This document shows, one piece after another, positions 1 through 12,000 of a DNA stretch of 64,000 nucleotides. The notes under the pieces were generated by a model. It made no database searches. It saw only the letters and a list, made by a program, of their open reading frames with translations, and was not told the origin of the DNA. The DNA comes from Alitta virens. Its lineage: Eukaryota; Annelida; Polychaeta; Phyllodocida; Nereididae. A program made the position numbers and the translations under genes. The stretch lies in contig OW028584.1 in NCBI GenBank assembly GCA_932294295.1, forward strand, positions 25,653,638 to 25,717,637. Reading direction: 5' to 3'. Numbering within the stretch: the first letter of the stretch is position 1; every line of letters starts with the position of its first letter.

Positions 1-877
1 TCCTTGACAGTTAGCGCTGAATTGGCAAGTACAACTATTTTAATGCACTAGAACTCGTATATATTTTTAAAATTAAAGATTTAGTGAAAGCCGATTGTTT
101 TACAGCAAACAAAGATTTTACAGCAAACAAAGATTTGCGGCAGCTCCATAGAAATCACGTGACTGAAAGAGTTTGTGACGCTCCGAAATTTCTCATAGAC
201 TAACCAACATTCAACCTCAATGATTTAAAAACAGATTTACACACACAATACCGGAAGGAGCGTAAGCTCATGAATTCGGCCGCTTCGCGGCCGAATTCAT
301 TCGCTTTCCACTCATATTAACCTTGTCATCGAGAAGCTTGAAAAAGTGGAGTGCACTATATAAAAATTACCTTTGTGTTTGTCAAGTTTAGAAGTGTTGG
401 CACCATCCAATGGGAGTAAGGGTCCTGAAAAATTGAAATGAAAAAAAATGCTGCTGATTTTAATTTACTGCCATGCCCATGGTTGTTTGGAAACAGCTTT
501 CATTGGTACCTAAAGTTAGTTTCAATAAAAACAGCCTGTACAATTGAACACAGACAAAGCTAGACAACTTTTGCTATACGATGGTACCTGCCACTAAACG
601 GAACTGTCTGGCTATAGCTGGCTAATCAAAGCCGGATCTAAAAGTACATGCAGCACCATTTGGTGCATTACACAAACATATTTATATACATTTCTTACAA
701 TTACCAAGGTATACATTTTTCAGTGGTTGTGGTTTAAGCCGACTATAAGGTAGAAGTAGACAGAAGCGGCTGGCTTTAGAGTTACTGTTACAGCCAGGAA
801 TAGGTTGCTACAGCTGACTATGGTCGACCATATTTTATGAAACTAACTGTATAGCCTCCCTGGATGCTGACAATACT
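1..877. other. Non-coding stretch 5' of the lectin gene's 3' end
   Basis: No convincing exon is seen on either strand. The sequence is AT-rich and holds the GC-rich hairpin at 270-300. Its right part should contain the 3' untranslated region of the minus-strand lectin gene that ends at 878. Confidence 0.5.
270..300. repeat. Perfect 14-bp GC-rich hairpin
   Basis: Arms 270-283 and 287-300 are perfect reverse complements around a 3-base loop. Each arm contains GAATTC next to CGGCCG, that is EcoRI and EagI sites. The stem is much more GC-rich than its surroundings. It could be a natural palindrome or a linker or assembly artefact; the sequence alone does not decide. Confidence 0.8.
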
Positions 878-2732
878 TTACTCACTGAGGTCAAAACGAC
901 ACACAAAGTAGTTAATGACGTCACAAGAAGAAGAATGCCATTGTCCTGTTTCCGGTTCCGTATACACACAGACATCAGTGACGTCATCGGGTTGTGCTGG
1001 TTGTCCTGGAAACCAGTTGATCCAATGGGGTTTGGTTCCATTAATCCACTGCCAGCTTTGGCCTAACAACAAGAAGTATGTAACAACAATGTTATTGCTG
1101 TTTGTACATGGCCAATTGTGCCACGTGCGTTTTCCATGCGTTTGGCATGGTTTTTATCTCATTATAATAAGGCGGGGGCCTATCTCAACGGTAGCACGCT
1201 AGGCTTCCAACCCCTGGGTCCTAGGTTCGATTCCCGGTCGGGCCTAAGTTGGATGGCTGTTTCATCCTTTGTCTCATTGCCATGGTCCCTGCCTGTCCTA
1301 ATTAGCCTATCAGGTGCAGAAATACGGGGCGTAAAGCCCAAATCACACACACACACACACCTCATTATAATAAGTTTCCATGCGTTTATCCTTCTCATGG
1401 AAAACGCACGTGGCACATTTGACCATGTACTAGCTACATGTGAACAGTACTGTTGTTTGATACAAAATAATTGACACCTTTACTTTGCTCCTTTTGCTGG
1501 TTAGCCTCAGTATTTGTGTTGATGGGCCGACATTACTATTTGATGTTGTTGCTGTTGTTGTTGTTATCGTAAATGTTGTTTTTGTTGTTGGCCCACTTAA
1601 ATCTTTGCTCAATATTAATAAGGGGTCATTTAAAAATATGATAATGTTTGTCATACAGTAATTTCATAGTTGGAAACCAAAATCTCAGCTTTGGAAGCTA
1701 AACTCCAGATGACGTCATGTGAATGCAGGACTCCCATTGGCTTAGGGATTGCTTTAACCAATGAGAGTCCTGGATTCACATGACGTCCTCTGGAGTTTAA
1801 CTTTCAAGTCCAAGAGATTTGTTTACTCTATGAATTTGACGGTAATATCTATATCACAAACTAGGATCTTTTAAAAATTGATTACCAATTCATTTTACTG
1901 ACCTTGATTCCTTAAGGCAACCCATACGTTTTTGTTACCATTGCGGACGTTACGTAACCCCTTTTGGATGACGTGTAAGACGTAAGCATTGTCTGCACAG
2001 TTACGTAATACGGCCAGAGCCCCACCCTCTGAGATGCAATCTTGTTGCGCAACATCGAAGGGCTCTTTGCGGTCCATTATCAGTAAATAACAGGTATCTC
2101 CAAAACGCTGCCATTTCTCATTTGGACAGTTCTTCGCTGCTGAAGTGATATGAAAAATAATTATCAAATGATTAACTAAAAATTATAAATTATTGATTTG
2201 TTAAGATCAGTGTCTGTTTTTCTGTATCTATGGATTATCTATAATCTATCTATCTGTCCATCTTTCTATCTATATATCTATCTATCTATCTAACCTTCTA
2301 TCTATCTATCTATATATCTATCTATCTATCTGTCTGTCTGTCTGTCTGTCAAGCCATTGGAAATTTTAGTTTCCTGACTTCGTTGTAACTTTAATATAAT
2401 TATTATAATATATTATGTAACTGTCATATACTATAATAGGTCAGTGACCTGTCATACTTCAGTTAAATATGCCTACTGCATATGGTCTCCACAAACACAG
2501 CCTTTTTTAAAGCTTTGAATTGATTGTCTATGCTTGTATTTCACAATTGTAAATATGTAATTAAAAATAAATCCAAATTTACCTTACAAAACAAGAGCAA
2601 TAATATGTGATTTGTGGTATATAATTAGATGAAAAACCTACCTGAAATTCGTAATATAAAATACAAAAGGCAAACAATTATGAAGTAGGCCATTCCAAAT
2701 TCTGTCAAGAGTGTAATGTGCTGAAAACTCAT
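878..2732 (-). CDS. Secreted or membrane-anchored C-type lectin, three exons
   Basis: Exons are 2732-2642, 2139-1903 and 1062-878, giving 513 nt and 170 residues plus stop. The donors (CAG/GTAGGT and CAAG/GTCAGT) and acceptors (CACTTCAG, TTGTTAG) fit, and both introns are phase 1, as is common for shuffled extracellular modules. Exon 1 encodes a hydrophobic segment (residues ~14-30) that could be a signal peptide or anchor. The rest is one long-form C-type lectin domain with the expected cysteines (NCPNEKW, DTCYLL, QQDC, VCVY, SSSC, YFVC), VWVAL in place of WIGL, and WINW. The calcium-site motif is degenerate: QPA at the usual EPN/QPD position, a QPD three residues later, and WHS instead of WND. 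Calcium-dependent sugar binding is therefore uncertain. The family is typically secreted and acts in recognition or immunity; ligand unknown. Confidence 0.88.
1105..1429. mobile_element. Palindromic MITE (family A), split by a SINE
   Basis: The outer ends TACATGGCC and GACCATGTA begin an inverted repeat that continues through GTGCCACGTGCGTTTTCCATG and its complement. A nearly complete 81-bp relative lies at 19366-19446. This copy lies in the last intron of the lectin gene, has a partly duplicated centre (TTTCCATGCGTTT occurs twice) and is interrupted by the SINE at 1172-1360. TA at both ends could be the target duplication, as for Tc1/mariner-type MITEs. Confidence 0.75.
1172..1360 (+). mobile_element. 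tRNA-derived SINE with CA tail
   Basis: The left part resembles a tRNA: an A-box-like TATCTCAACGG at 1181-1191 and a good B box GGTTCGATTCC at 1224-1234. A tRNA-unrelated body follows and ends in a CA repeat. A perfect 14-bp direct repeat (CTCATTATAATAAG) at 1158-1171 and 1361-1374 is a target-site duplication, which marks LINE-driven insertion. It has landed inside the family A MITE. Confidence 0.88.
1680..1820. repeat. Fold-back element with CRE-like core (family B)
   Basis: Two imperfect arms of about 60 bp are reverse complements: each carries AATCTC, AAACTCCAGA, GACGTCATGTGAAT and CAGGACTC..ATTGG. It lies in the intron between lectin exons 2 and 3. About 24 bp of the arm recurs near 53967-53990. 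It is probably a MITE; no clear target duplication was identified. Confidence 0.75.
2238..2351. repeat. TATC/TGTC microsatellite
   Basis: Tetranucleotide repeats, mostly TATC and changing to TGTC at the right end, in the first intron of the lectin gene. Confidence 0.95.
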
Positions 2733-4344
2733 AGCAGGTCCAGCTTACAATAACATGGGCATGTGCTAATTAAAATCCTTGCTGTAGTTAATTGCTTTAC
2801 ATATACAGTTACACTGTAAACGAGCCAAGTATACAGTAGGACCCTGCTTTGCGATTACCTTACTGTTAGGGCCACCTCACATAAAAACGATATTTTTTTT
2901 TACTTCAGTTTCCTACGCAGACCCGAAATGAGGGTCTGCCAGATTTTGGATGGAGCACCGATCCTGGTGGAGGAACAAGGAATTTAACAGTGTGTATCAG
3001 TTTCTATCAACGATTAGATCCAAAACGGCGACAATCCATGCTAAACAGCCCTAATTACACAGACTTGGCGATATTTGTTTAATTTACCTACTTTCATCCC
3101 CTATAGAGCAATGTTGCGAAATTACATATAATGGTCTGGTATTTTATATAAATATCCACCTAGAATTTCTGAAGCTTACAAGACAGGGTCATAACATAGA
3201 AGACCTTTGGCCATATCTTCTGTAGAATCCAAGTGCAGTCTAGGATTTTCATTGCCAAATGTATATCTTTAATTAATCAAGAAGGTCAGTTCCATGTCCC
3301 AGTTCTGTCAGATTGTTTGTGCCATTTTAAGACAAAAGCGGAAAAGAAATGTTGGGACTTTTTCAAGAAATTTACTAAGTTGTGCGTTTATCATTGTTTA
3401 ATTATGTATACCGTGTCATATATCATATATAACGAATGAAGACCAGAATACTGTTTTGTCACTGCACGCTCTATGTAACTATTCCGCCTATTTTTGTCAA
3501 TCCATTAATATAATAGTATTGCAGATCAGTGAAGTTGGCTACCCGAACCCAGCTACATGACAGCTACCTGGCAGCTATCCGAAAATGTAAAGTTGGCTAC
3601 CTGAGCCCAGCTACCCGACAGCTACTCGAATTTTCCATGTTTATTAACGTCTAAAGTGGTTGAACGTAATTTTTCTGTTGCTGCGCCAAAAGATTCTTAG
3701 GGCTAAGATTTACGTCAAAGATGTGATAAATCAAAAAAATTAAAAGATGACGTTTCTTACCGTTACTGAAACAGTAATTTTTTGGAGTGTCCGGTTGAGA
3801 ATGCACCGGTATAAGACTAAATTAATTTTTGTGCCTAACTGTTAGCATACACAAAACTAGTCTTTACAACCATTAAAGGGGTCAAATTCAGCAGTAATTT
3901 TCGGTAGCTACCAGGTAGCTGGAATTTGACTTGCCTCTTTTTTGGTCTTTTTTCTTTTTTGCATTCCTCTCGTAACCGGCTTTTTTTTTTATGGATCTTC
4001 ACCGTTTTTGATATAAAGATACATTTGGCAGAGGTCTACATTTTAGATTTTTTCCAGAATTTTCCGAAGTGTTACGGCTCTAAAATAACAAAAAAAAAAG
4101 ACTTATTTTGCCATAACTGCGATTGTAATATTACGATTTGACCGGTGAACTTTTGTATCTAACTTTTGCAATATATAAAATTGATCTGTGCACCCGTTAA
4201 GTGGGTGTATTTTAGGCCTTAGATTCGGGTAGCTGCTGGGTAGCTAGCTTCGCTATCGCATATTACTCAAAAACGGTTGAACGTAATTTTTCCGTTTTTG
4301 CGCCAAAAGATACTTAGGGCAAAGGTTTACGTGCTAGAATATAT
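2733..4344. other. Intergenic, repeat-derived; no gene seen
   Basis: The left end should hold the promoter of the minus-strand lectin gene, but no clear TATA box was singled out. A short open frame at 3233-3439 has no recognisable domain or splice context. The right half is the repeat described at 3530-4335. Confidence 0.5.
3530..4335. repeat. Repeat unit with GTAGCT motifs and long direct repeat
   Basis: A ~58-bp segment (starting GGTTGAACGTAATTTTT) at 3658-3715 recurs at 4275-4331. AGCTACC / GGTAGCT motifs occur repeatedly on both strands (3540-3635, 3902-3922, 4228-4245), including the palindrome GGTAGCTACC. This looks like a non-autonomous element or a degenerated tandem repeat; its ends are not clear. 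Confidence 0.5.
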
Positions 4345-5064
4345 TGCAAATGTCATGCTGTGCCATGAATAAGTCATCCAAGGTTTAATAGTACAAATTA
4401 TGCAAGACAAGTCCTTTATAAGAGATCAATTAAAATATATTGAGATTAAGATTACATATGTGCCATGGAGGAAAAATCCTTAAAAGCATAATAGATGGAA
4501 AAAGGCCTTCAAAAAAGAACAAATCATATAAAAAAATATACTCTTCACATATTTACAACATGAATTGGCAATACCAGATTTGCAAATATTAATCCCTTTT
4601 CTGTTAAGTTGCATCATATATGCAAGTCTGTTGCTGCCTTTCTCAGTGAGGTGGATCAAGTCACTTCCAAAGTATGCATCAATTGGGGTGCCATCACGAT
4701 GTTGAAAGTGAATGTCATTGTCAATGAAAGTCACACAACACTCAGTGGCAATTTTCTTTAAAGAAACATTGAGTGCCTTTACATTTTCCTGAACTGTTTC
4801 AGTATCAATTCGAGGCAAAATACTGCACAGAACAACATTTTGCGAGGTCCAAACTTTAGTTTTTGCAAAGCTGATGAGTTTGCGAAATTGCCCAGAAATA
4901 CGCTCAATGTTAAAGTGTTGAACTGCACTGCAGTCAGAAATTCCTACGCTAATAATAATTCTCTCAAAGCTTTCATCAGCTGTCATAATTGTATTTTCAA
5001 TTAATGCATCAACTCTGGCTTCTGGAATACATTGCACCTTGGATAACAGATAACAGGGTGCCAC
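4345..5064 (-). pseudogene. 5'-truncated copy of the SGNH-ORF1 retrotransposon
   Basis: The minus strand encodes a 194-codon frame. Its first ~160 residues closely match the C-terminal SGNH part of the intact ORF at 40517-41935, starting at KVQCIPE and including the block around ISVGISDC and HLTEKGSNRL. The GDS block is missing because the copy is truncated at its 5' side near 5050. Homology continues past the stop codon into 3' sequence shared with 42058-42170, down to about 4345. Truncation at the 5' end is typical of LINE insertion. The end of the frame differs from the 40-kb copy, so this copy has drifted. Confidence 0.8.
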
Positions 5065-7904
5065 AAGTACACAAAAATGAAATAAAAATGCCAGCTCTCC
5101 TATAATTCAACGAAAACAAAGAAAGATTTATTGTCAAAACAATACATGAGACATAGACAGTAACTACTGCCTATAATATTAATTAGTTTTTTTTTTTTAC
5201 CACATGCTGAACATTTTATGCCTGATTTTAATCTGTAACAGGCATTACACAGTCTACATGTCTATCAACTAACTGCTCTGCTCACAATATTGACTATAAG
5301 TACAATGTACAACAGACAAATAATTATCCAAATGCTCACATCAACAAAGTCTGGAATATACACATAAAACTGACTAAGCACACTTCAGCGTACATTGTAC
5401 AACAGACAATTTTTTAAAAATAATTATCCAAATGCACATCAACAAAGTCTGGAATACTCTTATATGATTTTACATCAAAATTTAAAATCACATCTATTTT
5501 TAAAATTAAGGAAAATTTGTAATTTTATTAAATTATAACTTTACTGTGATTCTACTGTTTTATAATCATAATTTTAAAAACAGCTAATGAATTTCAACTG
5601 TATATCCTAATTTTACAAACTGTGCTTTATTTACCCATTATATAAACTTGCATTTATCATATTCAGGATCAGGGGATGCCATTTTGTTAGGACCTGAAAA
5701 TTATTGACATTGATTACATCAAATTACATTTAGAAATAAATATTGGGTCTTCCTATGAGGCCAACCATAGTCTTGGACCTAAAATGATGCCAGCAATTAT
5801 AAACAGCACCTGACAAATTTTAATGTAAGCTTCACAGTTTGACTTTCTTAAAAGGGAGATATGTCTCAGTCATTAGAACAATGAAAATTGGGCATTAATA
5901 ATGATTGGAACTTCTTTTCCTCCTCTTCTTAGATTCTCAAGGCTCTGAAAACATAAGAAACATGATAGTAGTCATAGTAGTCTGAAATAATATTAAAGGT
6001 GTAGAAGGCCACAAGTTTAAATTATCTTTTATTATTATAGATGAAACCAAAAATTAATCATGAGTAATAACAGGAGCACTATACTCAGCACAAAATAAAA
6101 CTTCCCATTGATGCAGAAAGAAGCTTATTAAAATTTGATCTTCAGATATCTTTTACAACTGTGATAGCCAACTTTTCAGGTTATATTTTACAATTGTTAC
6201 AACCATCTTTTCTGTTTTTTTTTTTAAATTTTACAACTATTCTTTTGTTTATTTTTACAACTGTGTTAGCATCTTTTTACATTATTTTTACAATTGTTAC
6301 TACCATCTCAATCTATATGTTATTATGAAATTTCTTAGGTAATATAACACTGGTATGAATTATGAATTTACCTTATGTTCAGTATGAAGTCTCTTCGGTA
6401 AGATGAATGGTAAACGGAAAAGGAACCAAGATTGTGAAATGCCGTATTGTACAATAACATCAAATTTATTAAAATCAACCGTAAAAATGTGTAACCAAAC
6501 TAACAAGTGTAAAACGTTAGTACTGAAACTTAAATTCTGAACATCAATTTTACTTTAAAAAAAACTCAATGCTGAAAATGGTAAAATATGATTTTAAATG
6601 CCCTTTTTGGCGATCACTCTATAACAAATTGCCTGTCAGTGGATTTGCCTTAAATTCTCAGACACCTCACAGGTCCTGCAAAGGATGAAGTGTCAAAATT
6701 ATGCAGAATTAAATGATGCTGGTACAGCTCTCACAAAATTGCAATATTTATTTGAAAGATTTCACTCCACGTCCCATGACTGGCATGACTGCAGTAACAC
6801 ACGAAACATAAAACACGGGATTCTTTTTCATTTTTGTATACTTGTGGCACCCCCTAATGGCATGCACTCTTGGTATTCCAAACAAATGTATTCCTCACAA
6901 TCAAAAACCTGTAGAAACACAACTTGCAAGACTTTTAGGACACATTCTGAAAGCATCCTGGTGATTTTCAGAAAAACGGCAAAATCGTCATCAATGGTAC
7001 ATATAAAAAATTATAGAGAGGTAATGGACAGGAGTACCTCAGTGATTCTTATACCACAGAAACTAGAGATGTTTTGGAACATAAATTGGTTGATTACATT
7101 GAATTTGACTTAGGGCGCAATGAGAGAGGGAGCCCTGAAAAAGGGTCTGTTTCACTTTTTTTACAGGAAACAGCGCCCCCTGTGGGCATGCGCCCTCAGT
7201 GTACTATCCTAATTTTCATCTAAAGTTATAGTATAGGACCCTTCCTTCATATGCATGCACAAAACATTGAGCTACACTTAGGGCGCAAGCCACAATTGCC
7301 CTGGCAATGTGGCATAAAATGGTCGCAAGTAGTAACTTTGAGAGCCCCCTATTGTCTGCGCCCTAAGTCAACCCCCATTAATTTGATACCAAATGAAACA
7401 CTTGACCCCATATATTTAGCCATTCAAATATCACAGAGGTTCACTAAGGGCGCACTGACAAAATTGCATTTGAAATCTCGATTTTCACAGGAAACATTTT
7501 TAGCCCTTATATTTCAAAGAGCCCCCAAAAATTACCTAAAAGGTATGGAGGGCTAAAAATGTGATTTTTTCCCACTTTTTAGCAAATATTTACCGAAAAA
7601 AATAATTTTGGGCAAAATCTGAGATGTGGTATATCACACCCTAATGGTTAAGTGCATGAATCTTAGACAAAAATTGGCTCTTAAAGGAATTCATAGGGGT
7701 CTTGGTGGCATATGTATGTGGCCATTTGCGGAGGGTTCGCTGCCGCACAGCCTATGTTTTTTGTTATTTAAATAGCCTACTGGAATGATATGCCCATACT
7801 AGAATGCCATAATTCAAGGGAGATTGGATAAGTGTTTTGTAAATTATAAATATTGAATAGAGCATTTTCAAGTAATACATATTCCAGTCTCAATAATATT
7901 CATA
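5065..7904. other. AT-rich stretch without a supported gene
   Basis: A ~65-bp segment is directly repeated at about 5297-5360 and 5388-5456. Open frames at 6685-7113 and 7251-7556 show no recognisable domain and no splice sites; they share the phrase CTTAGGGCGCAA with their surroundings (7108, 7277), so they look repeat-derived. Around 7725-7760 the sequence resembles 32146-32185 (GGAGGGTTCGC..CAGCCTAT). Confidence 0.4.
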
Positions 7905-8296
7905 ATGTCTTGAAACTTTTTCAAATCAATATGTCGTCGCCTTTCCAATTTTCCTTATACTATTATGCCAAGTAAATTGAATTCCTTGACATATTCAATT
8001 TCAACATCATCTATAGATATTCTTGGTTATTTACTATTTTTTGAGGCTCATGGAAAATCATAGATTTAGTTTTTGCACAGTTTAAAGATAGTTTGTTTAA
8101 TATCAGCCAGAGCTAATTGTTCTAATTCATAATTGATTTCATTTGCAATATAATGATCTACAAATACATTTAGAGATGTTATCAAAGTAGCATCATCAGC
8201 AAAAATGACAGGATAAAAATTGTTTAGTGGAACTTACAATGTCATTTATGTATATAATGAATAATAGCGGTCCTAGTATTGAGCCTTTTGTTACTC
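7905..8296 (-). pseudogene. LINE reverse transcriptase remnant
   Basis: Read on the minus strand with frameshifts, this gives KGSILGPLLFIIYIND, then FADDATLITS (the catalytic F/YADD box near 8192-8203), then DVEIEYVKEFNLLGIIV. These are the palm and thumb blocks of a CR1/Jockey-type non-LTR reverse transcriptase. At least one frameshift lies just before the FADD box and stops lie after it, so it is not functional. Confidence 0.85.
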
Positions 8297-8344
8297 TTGT
8301 TGTTGTGTTCATATAGTTTGATTTTGCATTGTTAAAAAATACCA

Positions 8345-8500
8345 ATATACAAATATAATCATTGCCTGGTAATTACAATAAAATACATTGTTTTTAATTA
8401 ATGAAAGCAATTACATCTTTTTGTAATTGTGAATGACAATCAAGACAATGTCATATTACTGTGTCATCTTTGAACAAACCATGACATGACAGGTCAAAGA
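8345..8500. repeat. Dispersed repeat shared with 39290-39450
   Basis: This stretch is the reverse complement of 39290-39450, for example AATCATTGCCTGGTAATTAC and GACACAGTAATATGACATTG on opposite strands. A dispersed element of unknown type. Confidence 0.75.
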
Positions 8501-8866
8501 ACCCCAAAATTACTGGAAACTTTTCCGGCCTTTGCATCCCTAGGTATTAATAGCCGAAGGCCAGAGGCCACAGGCTGTATGTTCAAGGTTGCAGGAGCTA
8601 GGTGGCAGCACTCACTACGAAACCAGCGACAGGTGGCAGCACCAGCACGATAATTTTGACTGAGCCTTTTCTGGAATTTAAATCTCGCCCATGCGCAATT
8701 GTATACAAACAAAGTTTTCCTAACGTTGGTTACGAGATTTGGTAACGTGTTTTTTATGACATTATTTATCTAGGTAGTAGTTATTATTGGCACGCAGTGT
8801 TCCATACATTTCTTTAAATCGTTGTTTGTTGCCTCCGCGAGTCCCTCGGCTGTTTCCGGTCACAAG

Positions 8867-9082
8867 ATGGCGAACTCCGACGGAAATGACCGAAGTGCGT
8901 TGTACAGCTTCGTGCATGTTCGGGCGAGAGGCACTTTTGTACAGTTTTGGGAGTACAGCTATAAATGGCACACCATTAGAACTGCGAAACAAAAGCGCAG
9001 CTTACAAACCAAATTAATTTTGGTGAAGATCCGACTAGTAGAAGCTGAGAAAAGTTTGATTATAGTACAAATTCAGGCCTAG
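8867..9082 (+). CDS. Candidate first exon or small protein, unknown
   Basis: An open frame of 71 codons starts at CACAAGATGGCG, a good initiation context and also a typical promoter-proximal AAGATGGCG motif. The region 8820-8960 is richer in CpG than its surroundings, as expected near a promoter. The predicted peptide begins MANSDGNDRSALYSF and has no domain I recognise. It may be a first exon using one of several weak donors (for example TGGGA/GTACAG near 8950) or a short stand-alone frame. No partner exon was found with confidence. Confidence 0.28.
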   Translation: MANSDGNDRSALYSFVHVRARGTFVQFWEYSYKWHTIRTAKQKRSLQTKLILVKIRLVEAEKSLIIVQIQA

Positions 9083-12000
9083 CAAAATCCGTGATTTGTT
9101 GACATCGTACAAATCGTCCACAAAACAAACTTGAATGCTGTTGTTTTTTTTAGAAACGGACCTTGTTTTTGTTTTATTTTGATCTAGAATTGTTACAATA
9201 CAATAAATCCACTATATTAGTGCTACTTCACACATTTAAGTGCTAAAAATCGTATATTTCAGGATATTTATTGCATGTGTGGTGGCGCATCTGTTACTGC
9301 ACTGCAGCTCCCTCTGGGAATAGATAATTTCTATTGTTTTTTTTACAAAAGCTTTACTGTATGTGTTTTGCATCAAATGCGATTTTATAACAGCTTAAGA
9401 AAGTTTTATATGTTGATCTCTTGCGCATTTTTATACAAAATGACTTATTTGTTGTTTCAAACTCAAATAATCTCTAACAATCAAGCAAGTGCAACCACGA
9501 CGTTGCGTCATGAGCAAGTAAACTAGATCGAATTAAACTGATTGGCAACTTAAAATTGATCATCATTGAATTTTCAGGTATGTTATGATGTGTTGATGCT
9601 ATAATTGATGTGTTTAACATGTTAGGATGGTTATATACTTGCAATTTATGAGGAATGGCCTGTGACGTCATTGGTGCCTATTCGTTTTCTCTGATATTTT
9701 TTGAGGACGGCCTGACCATCACTCCTTTTTTAGTGTGATTTCCTTAAACTTGCTCTTATTTTGGATAACTAAGTCAGCTCTGTTATCACACACGAATGTA
9801 AAGAAATATGTTGCCTACAATTATGACTAGAGTGATTGTGTTCGAAATTTGGCATTATTCTTCAAATAACGATTGTTTACAAAGTGACTTCTTATAAAAG
9901 CCTTATGGGCTGAAAAAATGTATGGTTTGGAATCAGTCCCTACATCTACATGTAGGGACTGATGTATCGGTCTAGGTCACTGCTACAACAGAATGAAATG
10001 GCCGTGCAAATTGCCGCATAACACCGCAAATTTTGCCGTTTTCACAGGGACCGGATACCGTATTTGTTCAGAAAGGTATTCTATGACTTTCTGGCTTTTA
10101 TTTAATGTATCCTTTGAGAAATTTGATCAACTTTTCATGAAGTTATGCACTCCCGTCGTCGTGGTCAGCGAACGTTCGCTTTCATAAGGTCAGCTGTCAA
10201 ATGGTACCTACGGCAAATTTTGCAGGTTCGAGAGCAAATGGATACCGTTTTTCTTCAGAAATGAATTCTATGACGTTCTGCCTTTCATTTAATGCTATAA
10301 ATTTGCTTCTAATTGCTTGATATCAAATATATAATTATATATTTTATGTATATGCATTGCATTCAGCCACATAGTGGCCTTCGGCATCATGCTTTGGCAT
10401 TAACATATTATAGTTACATGTATAAAATATGTACTGGTAATTAATTTCAGGGGTATGTGCATATATTATATATATATATATATGCTGGCAATAATCCAAG
10501 TGTTAATTTTGTATCATTTATGCTATTTAATTTAAGTTACATGGGTATTAAAGGAAATTATTATTGTTATAACAAATTATGAAATTAGTATTTTTAATTT
10601 TATGATTTTTTAAGTAGACACGTACAGGCCCCCTCCAGACCACAGCCCCAAGTTGCCTAATTTGATATTACGAGCACCCAATTTAGCATAATAGCCTACA
10701 TTCCATTAGTTCCCCTATCTGAAGTACAATGACACCCCTTGATTCCAAATTTTTTATTGAAAAAACTATTGCATAATGACCTTTGGCCAAATTTATTTTG
10801 ATTCAACCAATACAGGGGGGCGGGGGGGGGGGGGGGTTTGACCTCCATATATATTGATCACAAATGATCTTTTAAAATACTCTTACTCTTTATATACTAA
10901 ATTAATTATTTTCTACTTTCTAAATTTGGTAAATCTGCCTCCATAGCCCTACATATGGCATAAATAATTTATTTAGGGCATGGGCGTAGACAAGGGGGCG
11001 GGGTGTTGTAAGCAATTGAATTATAATTTTTATATTGTTAATTAAATGGGGGGTGGGGGTGAATAAAATAAAGCAAAATACAAATCTTGATAAGAAGAAT
11101 GTGTTTTGACAGTATTTACATTTAAAGTTAGAGGGAGCCACGGGTTGTGGGTTCTCTGGTGCCATACAGCAAATTCCTCCAGAGCGTATGGAGAGTAAGA
11201 TCGGTGGTGCCATCTGAGAGGTTAGTTAGATAGGAAAGAGCCCTAGGCATGTGCAAAGCAGTCTTGTTCAGTAAATGGGCACCAGGGCTGAGGAGAAGGA
11301 AACTCATTGGTGCTACGTCGTAGTACTGAATTACCTACGACACAAAAACCCCTTAAATAGCCCGGAATCGTTACAATTGGTTACATTTTGTCTAGCATAA
11401 GTAAGATGAAGTAAACAGCAAGAATCAGAGAGAGGGAAGGCAGAGAGAGAGAAGGAGCAAAGGCAGAGAGAATCAGAAGTAAGATGAAGTAAACAGCAAG
11501 AATCAGAGAGGGGGAAGGCAGAGAGAGAGAATTAAGGAGCAAAGGCAGAGAGAATCAGAAGGGGGAAAAAGATCATAGCAGAGAGATCATAGCAGAGTAC
11601 GAGGTGGTCTGTAATTGATGTATGATGATGTGATGCAAGAAAGACTTGAACTGGTTCTGGTGTTCCATTATTCGATGACACTGCAAGGGACACAGCCTGA
11701 CTTCCGGCGGTCAACAGGTCAACCCGGACCTCATCACGGAAGCGAGAAACAACCCCACAATGAATGAATTAAGACTACAACACAATATAACCACCCATAA
11801 TGGAGTGCAGTTGAATTAAGATAAAATTTTTATTTGCACTATTAAAATAGTTTTAATTATTAATTAGTGAACAAATCATTTACCAAATGTAAAAAGTTTA
11901 GTAATTTTAGTTATAAATAAGTGTGGGATAGTAATTCTTTGCATGGGAATCTCCCTTAAGGAAAGAATTACGAAAACATGTATTCAGATTGTTCACATTT

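Noticed and set aside
1172..1245. Possible functional tRNA gene
   Set aside because: It has a B box but imperfect A box and stem pairing, and a SINE body, CA tail and target duplication follow.
6685..7556. Two plus-strand frames of 142 and 101 codons
   Set aside because: No domain, no splice sites, and shared short repeats suggest non-coding repeat sequence.
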